Shown piece by piece: positions 1 to 11,838 of a DNA stretch of 64,000 bases. Source of the DNA: Diphasiastrum complanatum (Eukaryota; Streptophyta; Lycopodiopsida; Lycopodiales; Lycopodiaceae); assembly GCA_029204225.1 (NCBI GenBank), contig CM055098.1, positions 390,501 through 454,500 on the forward strand, read 5' to 3'. The stretch's first letter is position 1, and each line of letters starts with the position of its first letter. The notes beneath the pieces are model-generated. The model was given only the letters and a program-made list of their open reading frames with translations, was not told the origin of the DNA and did not search any database. A program made the translations under genes and the position numbers.

Positions 1-116
1 CACCACAGGTCGGAGGCTCAGTCTTTGACGTTCTAACTTGCTCTGGGACCTTAGGGAGTGTCACCCCTTAGAGTCTTACAGGGCACGTTGGGTGCACCCG
101 AGTCAGCTTTACAACA
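1..116 (-). mobile_element. LTR fragment, family A (gypsy gag-protease element)
   Basis: The reverse complement of this stretch matches, with few differences, the first ~116 bases of the LTRs at 35944 and 40239. The shared start is TGTTGTAAAGCTGACT, which puts the LTR 5' end at base 116, with the LTR running leftwards out of the window. The minus-strand sequence just before it (bases 117-140) is only mildly purine-rich. I therefore cannot say whether this is a 5' LTR, a 3' LTR or a solo copy. Confidence 0.8.
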
Positions 117-719
117 CCTACCCTTGTAGGTTTGTGTTAGAAATTGGGCATGGGAGTGTGGATCTAATAACAACAATAATTATTGTGATTCTCCTATCTT
201 GCTAAGTGAAACTTTAATGCTTTATACTTCTATTTGGCCTTGTCCTAGAACTCGAAGGTAGGGAGGAGCCCATGCATCAGAACCTATAAATTATCCCTGA
301 TCAAAGCTCCAATAAACATGAAAACTTGAATTAGACCCTGCATCAACATGCAATTGATGAGAACTGAAATAGATTAGCGTATCTACTTTAACATGAATGA
401 CCCTGACTTGATTTGACTAAAATTGCATATCCTAGGCTATATTTGGCCTAACTGGAATAAAGTTCATGATAATGAATGATGACCTTAATAATATCTAACA
501 TTCTCTATCACGATACACATTTATTGTTCCAGCAACCCTTTAAGGGTAAATGTGTTATCTCCAATCTAAATCCTCTTTCTTCCGAAATGGCTTGATCTTG
601 TTCCCTTTGCCTAGACGTTCCTTCCAAACTGCTTCACCTTTGTCTCTATCCTTTTGCCCTTTGTCTAGATCCTTTGACTTTGATTCTGGTATCAATGAAG
701 AGGACTTTGAATATTCATA
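117..719. other. no gene seen
   Basis: AT-rich DNA beside the LTR fragment. No ORF of note, structural RNA or clear repeat was seen. The right end may still belong to the decayed copia sequence that follows. Confidence 0.4.
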
Positions 720-1262
720 ACTCGATCCTTAGATGTAGAAGGCTGGATCGTTGATGTCGTATTGACTAGAAGCTTGTACAATCTTTCTTTCCTTACCCCT
801 TGAGAAACAACTTTGCCCTTGTTCTTGATTGTGCATCCATGACCATCAAACTTGATCAACATCTCCTAATCGACAATTCTACCAAGCAAAAATAGATTTC
901 TAGTAATTCGAGGCACAATCTATTCAATAAATCACCATTACATCACCTTTGACATGGATTCTGTGAACTAAATCATCGCCCATGTAGATGTTGTGTTCTA
1001 CACAATTTTCCTCAAGGTTTTGAAAGCAATCATGTCTTGAACATGTCTGCGGAGATGCTTTCATGTCTACAAGCAATTGCATAAAAAAGATGGTGATTTG
1101 ACTTTAAAATTGACTTCACACTATCATGGCTACTCGATAACCCATCTGATTCAACAATGGTTTCAAATCTTCTAGATAATTCTCTTCAATCTAAGATTGG
1201 CTAGTCTTTTTCAGCATTGCCTTTTTAAATGACCAAACTTGTTGCAAAAGGGACAATTACCT
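720..1262 (-). pseudogene. decayed Ty1/copia gag and pre-integrase fragment
   Basis: Read on the minus strand, bases ~1215-1256 encode a perfect CCHC zinc knuckle (C-x2-C-x4-H-x4-C, starting CPFCNKFGH), as in copia Gag. A stop follows at once. After further stops and frameshifts, bases ~770-900 encode a GAG-pre-integrase-like stretch in which phrases like 'GKVVSQGVRKERLYKL' are recognisable. The piece has no intact frame and no visible LTRs of its own. The copia assignment rests on motif order (knuckle, then pre-integrase). It is a dead fragment upstream of the LETM1-like exons. Confidence 0.6.
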
Positions 1263-3313
1263 TCCCTTTTAGGTTTTATTGAAGTATTTCCAAGCTTGCC
1301 ATTTTGCTTTTGCAAAATTTTCTTTTCTTTCTTTTTCCCTGCATTTAGAGCTTGTTCTGATCCTATATTTAAAGCATCTTTCATGTTAAGATTTTTTCTC
1401 CTAGTTTTTTTTCCTGCAATTTCTCTTGAAAACTATACTACAAAGCATTCTCAAATGAAGAAAACTCATTGAACAACAATGGCTGCCGATGGCTCAGAAA
1501 GATCTTTAATATAGAGCTCTCAAGCTGGACTTATGTTCGTAGATTTTCAGTCCTGGGCATACTTACTCACAGATTACTTTCCAATATTTACAATTTGACC
1601 TCTGTTCACGCTTCCTGCTACCTTGGAATCGATTCTTGCACCAGAAATCTATTAACAGCTATTCCATAAAAGATTGTACAGAGGAGAATAAGACCTCTTT
1701 AGAAGTTAGAACCAAGTGTGATTGCAATGCAAAAATTAAAAAAAAAAGTGGAGCAACATCATGCGGGTGAAATTTTTTTAAAAAAGAAACTTCCTTGAAT
1801 GATGAGACCTTAAATAGAGAAACTTTAAAAAAAAATCACTCAGATTTAGACAGTGGAGTTATACTTGTTTTCTAGAAGACTAAGCTCTCCAGAAACTTTC
1901 ATTTGCGCTCGACTGGAAAACATGCAGCAGATGATTAAAGAGAAAGTTTGTTATGCTACTGCTTGCAGAAGATGAAGATGATTTTTGAAATATGTCATAG
2001 TTAATTTATGTATGATGTTTTGTACTACAATGAATAACCAAATGCTTCCGATATGATCCAACTGCTTCCAATATGCAGTTTCAATTAACAATACAGTGTT
2101 GTAGTAGATTATAAAGGTTTTCCAATCAAACAAATGGTGCAGCAAAATAAAAACATACCATGAATTCACTTCATACAAAAAAATTATGTGCCAATTGCAA
2201 TAGCTCATCAAAAAGCTAAAGTATCCTGTCCAGATGATGCTTTATTATCTAAATCTTGTACCTCTTTGTTGTCTGAAGACAATTGTAAATATCTCACAAT
2301 CTCATATTTGAGATTAGTTGATCTCATGGTAGACCCTAATACATAATTATCCTCTGGCTTTTCCTCATCATCATTATCCAGAAAGTTCTGGCCAGTAGCA
2401 TATTTGCATCATTTTTTTATACTCCATGCATATACTTTAAATTGTCATACAACCAATCTCCCCCTTGTCGTTTATATGAGAATTATAGCTCTGTACTTGT
2501 TACTCTATTGCTAAACCGGGACAATATAAAGCTTCAGGCCAATAGTTCTTTCTGAGTTGATTACGTATATGATGAGTTATCAGCAAATCATCATTACAAA
2601 AATACACAAGTAAAGAGCAGAATTATAAATGTAAAGAGCAATCATATTGACTGAATATGATAGTGAAGTTTCCAAGCTGAAGATAATCTGAAGTGATGAT
2701 ATAATGCTTTTTACTCTCTAATTGAAGCTTAAAGCAACTACTCTTTACAATCAACCAACTAACACTGGGGCCTTATCACCTATTTGTAATATGTGAGGAT
2801 CCATGAAAAGGGACAGAGTTTTGCCTAAGTCCTTATTCTTGAACCTTATGACAGTCTTTATGGCACAAAATTGAGAAGATTTATGTTGAAAGGGTGATCA
2901 CTTTGAAATGGCGGACATTTGCAGCAATAACTTAGTATGGTTTTTTTGTGCCTGTATGATTGGTGGTATCAACTAGACTTTGCTTAAAGAAGAAAAGCAC
3001 AAATTGTGCTGGTGGACATTCAAAAAAATGAATACAAAAGAAAGTTTAAGAAACCTAATCTTGTACTTCAATTTTTTCTTGTAAATTAGATAACCATATG
3101 AACGGACCTGCCCCAAGTAGATTTTGGTGACCAACATTTTGCCATTTCATTATTTTCTATGTGAAGTAGCAAATTAAGTGGCAGAGATTGCATAATTCTT
3201 CTCTTTGAATTTTTTCAGCTCAGCACCTTACAATGTACATAACTCTTCAGTCCAAATATATAAGGATTTTTTCAGCCGTGAGTTTAATTTCCAATTTCTG
3301 CTTACATGTACAG
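1263..3313. other. retroelement-like and unassigned DNA upstream of the LETM1-like exons
   Basis: The left part is probably decayed Gag N-terminal sequence of the neighbouring copia fragment (minus strand, Lys/Glu-rich, no open frame). At 2225-2400 the minus strand reads ~60 open codons rich in Asp and Glu that I cannot assign. If the LETM1-like gene starts inside the window its upstream exons should lie here, but I could not recognise any. They may be further left. Confidence 0.35.
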
Positions 3314-5339
3314 AACCTGTCAGATGAAGATATCATTTTGGGGATGGAAGCTTCTAGCAGCAGTGCCAACACAATTGAAATGGAGCTAGAAGGGAGATCA
3401 TATGGAGCTGTCTTCAGCAAATCAATTGAAAAGCTCAAGGATGCCAGTGTTGTAAGATTTACCCCTTTTTGAAATAAAATTTGTCAACTGCTCTGCTATC
3501 TAATTGTCTATGTGCTTAAGAGATTGAACTCCTTTAAGGAGCCCAGTCTAAGATCATGTTATATAGCCCTCCAAGCTGATTAGCACTTACAAAGATTGGA
3601 TGTAAGGAAATGCTTTGCTTGGAGCTCTTTTGAGATGTTATTTGCATCTATGTGTTTTTTTACTTTTGGACTTGACAAAGCATCTGGAAACGATAGTCAC
3701 CTATCTTAATCTGATCAATGGCCATCTCTTACTCGTGCTGTCAAAGATCTAGTTTATCAAATTATTCTTGATGTTCAGATTCCTTAGCATTCCAATCTTT
3801 GTAGTAAATAAAAAGTTTGATTGTCTGTCAAAAAGTTTTTGTGGAAAATCTGCAACTTTTATTTTGTCATATACAAGTGTGGTTTGTCAGTATGTTGTAT
3901 CTCCTTTTAGTTGTTGAGTTTGTTCTTGGCAATGTATACCTTGTATGAAATTACTACTTGACTGGGAATCATGTTAGGCATTCTGGCAGCTTGCTAGCAT
4001 CATGTGAACGGGAAGCTGATATCTTTAAGCCGTTTTGATACTGAAATGGAATCTAATATATGTTACTCACATCTTCGTTAATACTGTTCTATTGACTAGG
4101 ATGTCTGGAGAGGTACACAGCTCCTGGGTACGGACGTCGCAGTGGCCATGGGCCTTCTCAGAAGGAAGATATTAGGCCAGGAACTCACTGAAAGAGAGAA
4201 AAAAGTTTTGAAGAGAACACTAACGGATGTGGCATCAGTAATTCCAATTGGTGTCCTTATGTTGCTACCAGTTAGTACTCTTGTCAATCAGCTTACTCCC
4301 ATTATATAGCTATCTCTGTAAATCTTGGGCAAATATCACCTCCTCTTTTGATAAATTTGATCATTGTCCTTACTACCAGTTAGTATTTATGTCAATCAGC
4401 TTTTTACTCCCTTTATATCTGTAGCTACTGTGAAAATTGGCCCTACTCTTTTACTGATTTGATCATTGCTCCTTTGCTAGTAGGAGTTTAATTCTACGTT
4501 GTTGTTTGGTTGGTTCTTGAAGGTTACAGCAGTAGGACATGCCGCAATGCTTGCAGCCATCCAGAAGTATGTCCCAGCACTGGTACGTTTTGAACAATTC
4601 ACTACCCTCGTCCATACGGTTAGACATCCCTTGTGGAATTGGGTACAGGTAATGCTGTCCTGACGTAATGATTACTTACAATCCACAAAAATTCTATATA
4701 CGCTGTGAGTTTTTTTCTCTTGGCAGTTCAAAATGGTGTCTTGTTTTTGTTTTGTTAAAGCTTAGCTGAAAATCCAAGTATTCTTGGTTTGTGAATAAAA
4801 GATAATTTTTTGTCAAGCTCTGAAAAGGTTAACTTTAATTTGATCAGACAAATTAAGTTTAAAAAAAATATTTGAAACAATAATAGTGATAATATGAAAA
4901 GGTCTGGGCATATGCTAACATACTCAGTCTATAGAGAAACATGATATATCATTGACCTTTTCTGATTGAGGTAAACTAATTTGTGAAACTTCTAAATGCT
5001 GCAAGATTTTCTGTTGTGCATTGATTTGATAACCAATGCAAAATGTACGTGCTCGGGATATGACAAGTTATAACATAGATGCTATGGAAAAACTATATTT
5101 AGACCATGACTCAACATTTTCATTTGCACTTGGATCTCATGGTACTGGTAATTTTGGACCCGTTATCTAGTACTGCTATCTATGAAGACCACTGTTATTA
5201 TCTAAGCTGTTATTGGGTGTAAAACTAGGGCACGGCCTAAGCAGGTCAATCTATGGCCTTAAACACTATAAATGGGCCACAATGCTCTCAATAGCTAACA
5301 TTTAAGTAGACTTAGACTATGGCATGTCCTTCAGCTCAC

Positions 5340-5403
<64 letters not shown>

Positions 5404-8013
5404 TCTGGGCCGAGATGGACCCCTGCGGCCAATTTCCAGCAGAGCCGGTTCGAACCTGACCCGATCGGTTCGAAGGTGCAAGCCGCTGTTCATGGTAACA
5501 TGGTGATCTGTCATCTGGAACCCCATCACTCTATGTATATATATGATTAGTCTAAAGATGGCGTCAATATGAAATGGTGGGACAACGAACTTGGCAAGAA
5601 AAATCTGATGTAGTATTGACGACTAGGCTTGAATCATCTATGACTCTCGTGCGATGATCTATCATCTATTACTAACTTCTCCAGACATCGCTCACATGCA
5701 GACTTTGAGAGTGATTGAGAGGGTGAGTCAGATATTCCTCCAGACACCAGAGACATTGAATTGTGCCTGTACATCCTATGGCAGTATGACCACGTTGTCA
5801 TTTAGAATGACTGGTTGCTCACAAATGATCACAAATGGTTGTCTCGACACAGTACCCTAACAGCTCCCACGGTCCACCTCCTTTTCATCATTACATTCAT
5901 TTGACCTCATGCAGTTACTCTTACAGATCATTTTTAAATAGCTCTGATAGTTGGTCATGTTTATTATAGTTCGCCATTTCATTTTCTCATTCAGTTATTA
6001 GTTACTCTGGTATGGAGACATTTTTAGGCTCCCATGATGTGAGTCACATTTGGAATGTATCTTTTAGCCTTCTGTACCTATTGCTACCTAAGAGACATTA
6101 AGAGGCTGTCTTTCTTTTCTATTTTTTCTTTCTTTTTCATGATAAAATTGGAACAATACTGAGAAGAGCATGGCCCTTGTGCAAGGACATAGAAAATTTT
6201 TCTGGAGAGCTTTATGAGAGGGGATATCTTGGTATTCTTAGGCCACATGTCTATTTAGCACAATTGTTATTCCCATCTCACATCTTCTAGAGGGGACCTG
6301 TTCCTATATCTGTCATTTATATCTGTAGATCCTATGTTTAGAGTCTGGTCGAGCTTTTGGAAAGCCAAAAGGGCTGCAATCAAGAGCAGCTACAGAAGGA
6401 AGAAGATTAAGAATATGAATGTTTGTGGCTGGAAAGGGGGTTTGCAGAGAGAGAGGGAGGGAGGGAAGGAGACAGACAGACACAGATCTATGTAACCAAA
6501 TGTACATAAGATGAAAAATCCATTTCAAGTGTTCTAACCTTAGTTGCCCGTTCCGGAACGGAACGCGTTCTGGAACAGCCAAGCCATGGCCAAAGGTTTC
6601 TGGAATTGCCAAGGTGGATCTTGAATTCCCTGGCAAAGATCCAGAAGATAAGGTGGTGTCCAGATTCATGCATGGTGAAAATTGCTATGGGGGAGAACAT
6701 TTCTTTGTTCCTCGAGATGGTAACGATGAGACAGCTGCCGACAATGGCTTCCTGCTTTCTTTCTGCCAGAAAACAGAGCAATCAGAGCTTCTGGTCTTGG
6801 ACACAAGCTCACCATCGCTGGAGCTCGTCGCCTCCGTGAAGCTTCCTTCCAGAGTGCCTTATGGCTTCCATGGCACCTTCCAGTCCTTGCAAAATCTAGC
6901 AGAGCAGAACTTTTCCTTGTGAATGATTATTCTTCATGTTTGGACGAGCTCTGCTGCCGCTGACCTGTTGTAGCAATTTATTTTCTTCTTCGTTAAAAGT
7001 ATGACAACTCGCTATCTGTGAAATGCAGAATGCGCGGGCCAGCAGGGTCATTTATCATTTTTTTTTAACTTACGCTAACTCGTTCCGACCCAGTACGATC
7101 CGGAACGTACGGAACGGAACGTTGCGACCCATTTTGCTCGGAACGGGCTTCTAAGGTTCTAACTATGGGAGCATAATATTGTTTCCAATCTAAAAACGGA
7201 AACGAATAAATCAGTATGAAAGACTAGCTAAAACTGAATGAAATAGCAATGAGAATGATAATGATGATTCAAAAATTCCACTTTTTTTTTAAAGGTAATC
7301 AAATTGGAAGTTTTGATTTGGAAACTTGCAAGCTCTGTGCTCTTTCCCCATTTGGCCCTTGGGCTTGCACACAGTAGATATTATTTGTTTGAAGGCATCG
7401 GCCCTCCACACAGCAGCAGCTAGCTTGAATTGTGCACTATGAACCTTTTTTGTTAAGCTTCAGGTTTTGCTCTTGTATAGTCCATGCCTGTATACCCGCC
7501 GACTCTACATGTACAGTGGCAACATTGACTTAATAGCAGACCATTCTTGATATAATTGCAAGAATTAGTATTCCTATACTGCCTGTCAGTCTTCTTCTAA
7601 GCTCCAACTTCTAGATTCTATGTTCCGTTAATTTTCTGTATAATTGTTAATGGAGGTGCATTGAGAGCCATACAGATGATGATAAATTCCAAGGGAATTG
7701 CTAAATTTTGGAATTTTGAATTGTCTTTATATTGGTGTATTTTTGCTTTCATTTCATAACCGATAAGCTTCATGGTGCTTGTAGTTCTCTATCTAATTTT
7801 GAGGAATGTGCCTGGGTCTCTCCAATTGACTTAAATTGTATTCTACAGATACCTTCTGCTTATGGTCGAGAACGTCTGGATATGTTAAGACAGCTTGAGC
7901 AGGTGAGACACATGGAGATAGAAACTTGTAACATAGAGCATGAGGCATCAAGCCCCCCCACAACTTCCAAAAAAGGCAAGCAGTTATTAAAAAGTACAGA
8001 GAAAGCAACTTAG
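3314..8013 (+). CDS. LETM1-like protein, 3' part of gene (last four exons)
   Basis: Exons: 3314-3451 (or -3448), 4100-4270, 4523-4582 and 7849-8013, with AG/GT borders and matching phase; the stop is TAG at 8011-8013. The product reads NLSDEDIILGMEASSSS, then ELEGRSYGAVFSKSIEKLKD, then the LETM1 core (VWRGTQLLGTDVAVAMGLL, LTERERKVLKRTLTDVASVI, PIGVLMLLPVTAVGHAAML), then YGRERLDMLRQLEQVRHMEIE and a short Lys/Ser/Thr-rich tail. It matches the plant LETM1-like family (for example Arabidopsis At3g11560, recalled from knowledge). The family shares the LETM1 ion-exchanger fold, one hydrophobic helix and a soluble ribosome-binding-like domain, and acts in mitochondria or plastids. The N-terminal half, including any targeting peptide, is not visible. 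The end of exon 1 is ambiguous: using GTT|gtaag adds one Val relative to the family. The last intron (4583-7848) is swollen by a CT array and a gene-capturing transposon. Confidence 0.85.
5343..5400. repeat. (TC)n microsatellite in LETM1-like last intron
   Basis: Uninterrupted TC dinucleotides for about 58 bases. It gives false Ser-Leu and Arg-Glu ORFs on the two strands. Confidence 0.97.
6531..7163. mobile_element. hAT-type non-autonomous element carrying a captured gene fragment (Pack-hAT), with its target duplications
   Basis: The element spans 6539-7155 (617 bp). Its termini are inverted repeats of 18 bases with two mismatches: CTTAGTTGCCCGTTCCGG on the left, and CTTAGAAGCCCGTTCCGA from the reverse complement of the right end. 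It is flanked by identical 8-bp direct repeats GTTCTAAC at 6531-6538 and 7156-7163. An 8-bp duplication is the hallmark of the hAT superfamily. Subterminal regions are packed with short GGAACGG/CGTTCCG motifs, another hAT-like trait. It encodes no transposase. Between the ends lies the 3' end of a carotenoid-cleaving dioxygenase gene. It sits in the last intron of the LETM1-like gene, in the same orientation as that gene's coding strand. Confidence 0.8.
6570..6922 (+). pseudogene. captured C-terminal fragment of a 9-cis-epoxycarotenoid / carotenoid cleavage dioxygenase
   Basis: An open frame of ~117 codons ends in TGA at 6920-6922. It reads PWPKVSGIAKVDLEFPG, then the YGGEHFFVPRDG block, then a beta-blade with SELLVLDTSSPSLELVASVK, then LPSRVPYGFHGTF and a short tail. 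These are the last blades of the NCED/CCD beta-propeller. The His in PYGFHG corresponds to one of the four iron ligands in the family. About 80% of the usual protein (N-terminal blades and the other three ligands) is missing, so it cannot be an active dioxygenase. It has no ATG in frame near its left end. Whether it is transcribed is unknown. NCED genes are often intronless, which fits genomic capture of an exon end plus some 3' UTR. Confidence 0.8.
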
Positions 8014-8560
8014 GCTCTGGAACAGCAAACACTTTGGCATACTTATTCATGAGTATAAAGGGAAATAAAGCCAAGGAAAGCAATTTTGATTTATTTGTTG
8101 GAAAGTGGATTCTTCAACATTAGTCACGCATATTTGGATAGTGTATAATATGTATGGATCGTTTTATGTGCAAGATCATCGTCCTGGTAAGTTTTTCAAG
8201 GATACTGCTGGCAAGATTTTCTACAAGAAACATGTCTTCAAGGATTAACTTTGAAGCAGTTTGAGGTTGTAAAAATGTATTCTAGGTTTATGACCATTTG
8301 TTATACACCTTCATAAGAGCCCTGTTCCTTTATCGTTAATTTGTATGTCATAATCAGGAAAGCTTGGAACCCTAGTATGGTGTCAAATTATGCTCTCATC
8401 ACTCATTAACTTGCAGGGTTCTACCAACCCTCAGCACATTGCTCAAACTGTACGTTTTTTCCTTTGTTTGTGGCATTTATAAGCTGGTTTAAAGAAACAT
8501 ATCTTCTAATTAGGGTGATTCTCTGGCTGAGTTTTGAATAATCTGTTAGATGCCATTGGT
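8014..8560. other. 3' UTR / downstream region of the LETM1-like gene
   Basis: AT-rich sequence after the TAG stop, probably 3' UTR at its start. No ORF or repeat structure was seen. A possible splice acceptor at ~8416 followed by a short non-coding stretch could be a 3' UTR exon, but this is unsupported. Confidence 0.35.
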
Positions 8561-9091
8561 TGTCATGTGCCAACCTTAGCATTCAAAAAATCAAGAAAAC
8601 TAGGCAAAAATCAAGAAAGTAGATAAGATTAACAAAAACTTCACCAAATTAGGCAAAGTAAGCATTCATTATTAATGAATGGAGATCATTCAAAGGATAG
8701 TGCCTGTAGCTAGAGCATGTTCAAAGATCTCATGTGATTTTAGGCACATGAACTACCATTCCATTCAAGAAAGCTCTCAAAGAGAAGCTTCAAGAACATA
8801 AGAGAGCACATAGAGTTCAAAATTAGACAATTGAGTAATAGCTTTCAAATTTAGCACGACCTCAGCTATTTATAGTGATCATTTGTGTCTCTACTACAAG
8901 TGTTGGGCCTTATGAAACTAAATTGGGCTTCACAATCATTATTACAATTATGTTAGTCACAAATATAGCGAGGTTGTTCGAGCCACTTTATTAATTGTCC
9001 TATTGACAAAATTTAATTTAATTTAGCTCCATGGCTATATTTGGCATTACATTTAATAAGCTCATGAGCTAATTACATGCAGCACATGACA
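8561..9091 (-). mobile_element. LTR (3' LTR of a minus-strand retrotransposon)
   Basis: The 531-bp segment is bounded by inverted termini TGTCATGTGC and GCACATGACA, as in LTRs (TG...CA). Read on the minus strand it is directly preceded (9092-9102) by CTTAAGGGGAG, a good polypurine tract. This makes it a 3' LTR whose internal region lies at higher coordinates. There are no matching direct repeats at its ends, which argues against a solo LTR. I found no second copy in the window, so the 5' LTR is lost or not recognised. Confidence 0.65.
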
Positions 9092-9102
9092 CTCCCCTTA
9101 AG
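9092..9102 (-). other. polypurine tract
   Basis: Minus strand CTTAAGGGGAG, directly abutting the LTR start. This is the expected primer site for plus-strand DNA synthesis in an LTR element. Confidence 0.55.
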
Positions 9103-9560
9103 CATTTTTGCTCCAAAAAATGAAGATTGTGTAGTTTTTTGTTGAGTGTTATGCTTTGTGAATCCTTTGGCGGAAGTTGAAAAATATTTGGCCACCTTGA
9201 ATACGAAACATCTTTTCATGTATTATCCTTGTTAGTAGCCATCTTTTGTTTATCAGATTTTGTTGCCTCAGGTTTAGCTTCTAGCTTATTGTTGTAGAAC
9301 AAGGTTGCAGCAAGTCTTCTTTAGAAAAACCTTTGATCTACAAACTGATCCCATAGAGTTGATAAGATCACTAAAGAAGAGATTGATGAAACACAGGAAA
9401 GTCTCAAGTTTCATTAGTTTTGCATGGGTTTGACAGGGTCCAAGCAACAAGACATTTAATAATCTTCTTCTTCAATATCTGTCTTGATTGGATAGGCTAT
9501 CCAATTCCTGATGCATCTTTCTTTGTTTTTGCATCTGGTGTTGTTGCCTTATGCATCGCT

Positions 9561-11556
9561 TCATAATAATGATCTTGATTTCATTTTGTTTTGTAACTCC
9601 ATTGCATTTAATAGAGCCATGCATTCCACATTCAAATTCATCAAATCCCATTTAGCAAAGGGACCTTCTTGGTCATCTGTACACAAGGAATTTGACAGCC
9701 TTGAATTTAGTTCCCATGTTAATTTGTTTTCCTTGTTAATAGGATTGATGACATCATCTAACGCAAGAAGATTGGATAATTTTGCACCAACTCCTTCCGT
9801 CAATATCACACTAGACTCATTAGTTGGTAATCCGGTGCGAATTTGCTTCAGATCTTGATATGTATTTCTTATTGATGACTTCATACCAATTTCATCATCA
9901 AAAAGCTCGCTGCTGTATTGGTATTTGAATTTTGCATCAGTGTTATCCCGCTCGATTGATCCATGTTCAAGAATAATTCCATATAGATCGTTGTCAATAA
10001 TAACCATGATTTGCAGAGTGAAATGTGATTTTCGACAATCGGATTGTACTCCATGATTTAACTACAGCTGTAGAAATTCGCTTTGCTCATAATATACCTC
10101 TTCATTTTGACCTTTGTTCTGATCATCACAACTCTCGGACAAAACTTGATCTTGATTTTCGAATTGGTCTTCATCCACTTGTCCATTGGCGCATAGCTGA
10201 CATTGGCTTGTCTCCATGGAAGAAGAATCGGAATTAAGAGCTTTGCTTTCTTCCTCGAAATCATCAGCTTCATCAGAAGATTCATGATCTTTGCTTGCTC
10301 AAGACATCTCGATCGATATCTGACTTTGGCTTGGAAGTTTGCCCTTGAATTATAGGGGATGTCGTTCTGAAGTCATCAATTTTCATGCCAAAATAATGAT
10401 TGACATTTATGAATGGCAATGAATCAGTTTCTCCCAAATTAAGATTAGCATCCAATTTTTGTTACAAGGTAGCAAGTATGGAATTACAATCTGTCATCAA
10501 TATCTAATCTTGGAACTGCTGCCATGATTGTACATTCTGCTCGATTCTTTGCTTATTCAACTCGGCACTGTCTTGTATGGCAGTCACAATTTTACAAAAT
10601 ATTTCCTTTGTTCCACCAATAGGGCCTTTCATATTATTTGATCTTCCAGGTATGCTAATCCGTTGTTGTTGAATTGATGTCGTAAGACTTCTCACAAAAT
10701 TGGCACAAGGGCTGGAAATTGTCGCTCCACTTGCCACAATAATATTCCTTCCCTCCTTAAAATCATTTGCATCAGAATGATGTACCCATCAAAGAAGGGC
10801 CAATCGTACCTGTAGTTGCATAAAGAGAACATTCATCATTTCCTTCAATTTTTTCACTCTCATAGGCATCTTCATAGGCCTCATAGTCAACGTTATCATC
10901 TTCATTATGATTGAAATGTTGTTCTACACCATAGTGACATTGTCTTTTGAGTTCTTCAAGATCATATAAGTGATCCATGGGCTCGTAGTGGTCTTCTGTT
11001 CCACATTGCACATGTTGTTGCTCATCCACGCTTATCGCTTCAGACCGGTCTTCAATAACAAAGTGGAATTGTCACCATCATTGATCTCTAGTCCATCTTG
11101 ACCATCGAATGGTTCAACTGCATCATTTGCAGACCAATATTCAATGATTGGTTCGTGTTGAGCTTTATTTTGCTGTTCGTCATTGAAATTTTTAGAGTAG
11201 TGGTCAAGTTGAGAATTGTCATTGTAGTCTTGATACTGATCATCATCAGCAAAGTCATCATTGATATTTTCAGAATAGTGGTCAAGTTAATAATCGTCGT
11301 TGTAGTCCTGATACTGATTGTCATCAGCGAAGTCGTCACCTTGGTCATAATCTTCAATGTAATCTTCACCTTGATCCCAATATTCATCCATGTCATCATC
11401 ATAGTATGATTGATTGTCATCCTCTTGTTCATAATCCAGATCCATCTGAAATGATGGGAATTGTTCAATATGACAAAGTCCAAGGTCCTTAGAAATAATG
11501 ACAGGGTGCGTGGGTTTCAATAAAAGCCAGTATATGAAACTTTTTGCAGAGGTCAA
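9561..11556 (-). pseudogene. broken coding region of the minus-strand retroelement, function unknown
   Basis: Long minus-strand open pieces follow each other with few interruptions: 11556-11287, its continuation past one TAA, 11029-10772, 10737-10504, 10285-10058 and 10007-9561. The first part is extremely acidic and Tyr/Gln-rich (runs like DDNQYQDYNDD and EDYIEDYDQGDDF). The later parts are ordinary soluble-looking sequence (for example IRTGLPTNESSVILTEGVGA). I see no zinc knuckle, DSG protease, RT or integrase motif. Its place between a polypurine tract/3' LTR and unassigned DNA suggests an extra ORF or Gag-like region of a large LTR element. An ordinary host gene is less likely because no splice pattern rescues the frame. 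Confidence 0.4.
11168..11345 (-). repeat. coding tandem repeat, acidic 22-27-codon unit
   Basis: About 2.5 imperfect units. Two have a core like DDFADD(N/D)QYQDYND, and the LDHYS(E/K)N lead occurs twice. The repetition is visible in both DNA and protein. Confidence 0.65.
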
Positions 11557-11755
11557 ATTTTGGATATAAGTAAGACTTCTATGATGCCAATCTTATTGAG
11601 CTGACAAATTTACATTTACAAGATAGTTAACAGTTGCTAAACTGATCAATAGATCGATTTATTGTTGGACCGTGAAGACGTAAAGATCTGGTCTTTGGAA
11701 TCCACAGATGGACGACGCGATAGTCCTTGGCTTTTTGGCCTTTACCTTTAGTTGA

Positions 11756-11829
11756 GGGCAACCTTCGGCATTTGTAGGGCACCTTCGGCATTTGGGCACC
11801 TTCGGCATTTGTAGGGCACCTTCGCAATT
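11756..11829. repeat. short tandem repeat, unit ~14-20 bp (CACCTTCGGCATTTGTAGGG)
   Basis: Three full copies of ACCTTCGGCATTTG and a fourth degenerate copy, separated by TAGGGC or GGGC spacers. Confidence 0.85.
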
Positions 11830-11838
11830 TTAAAAGCA

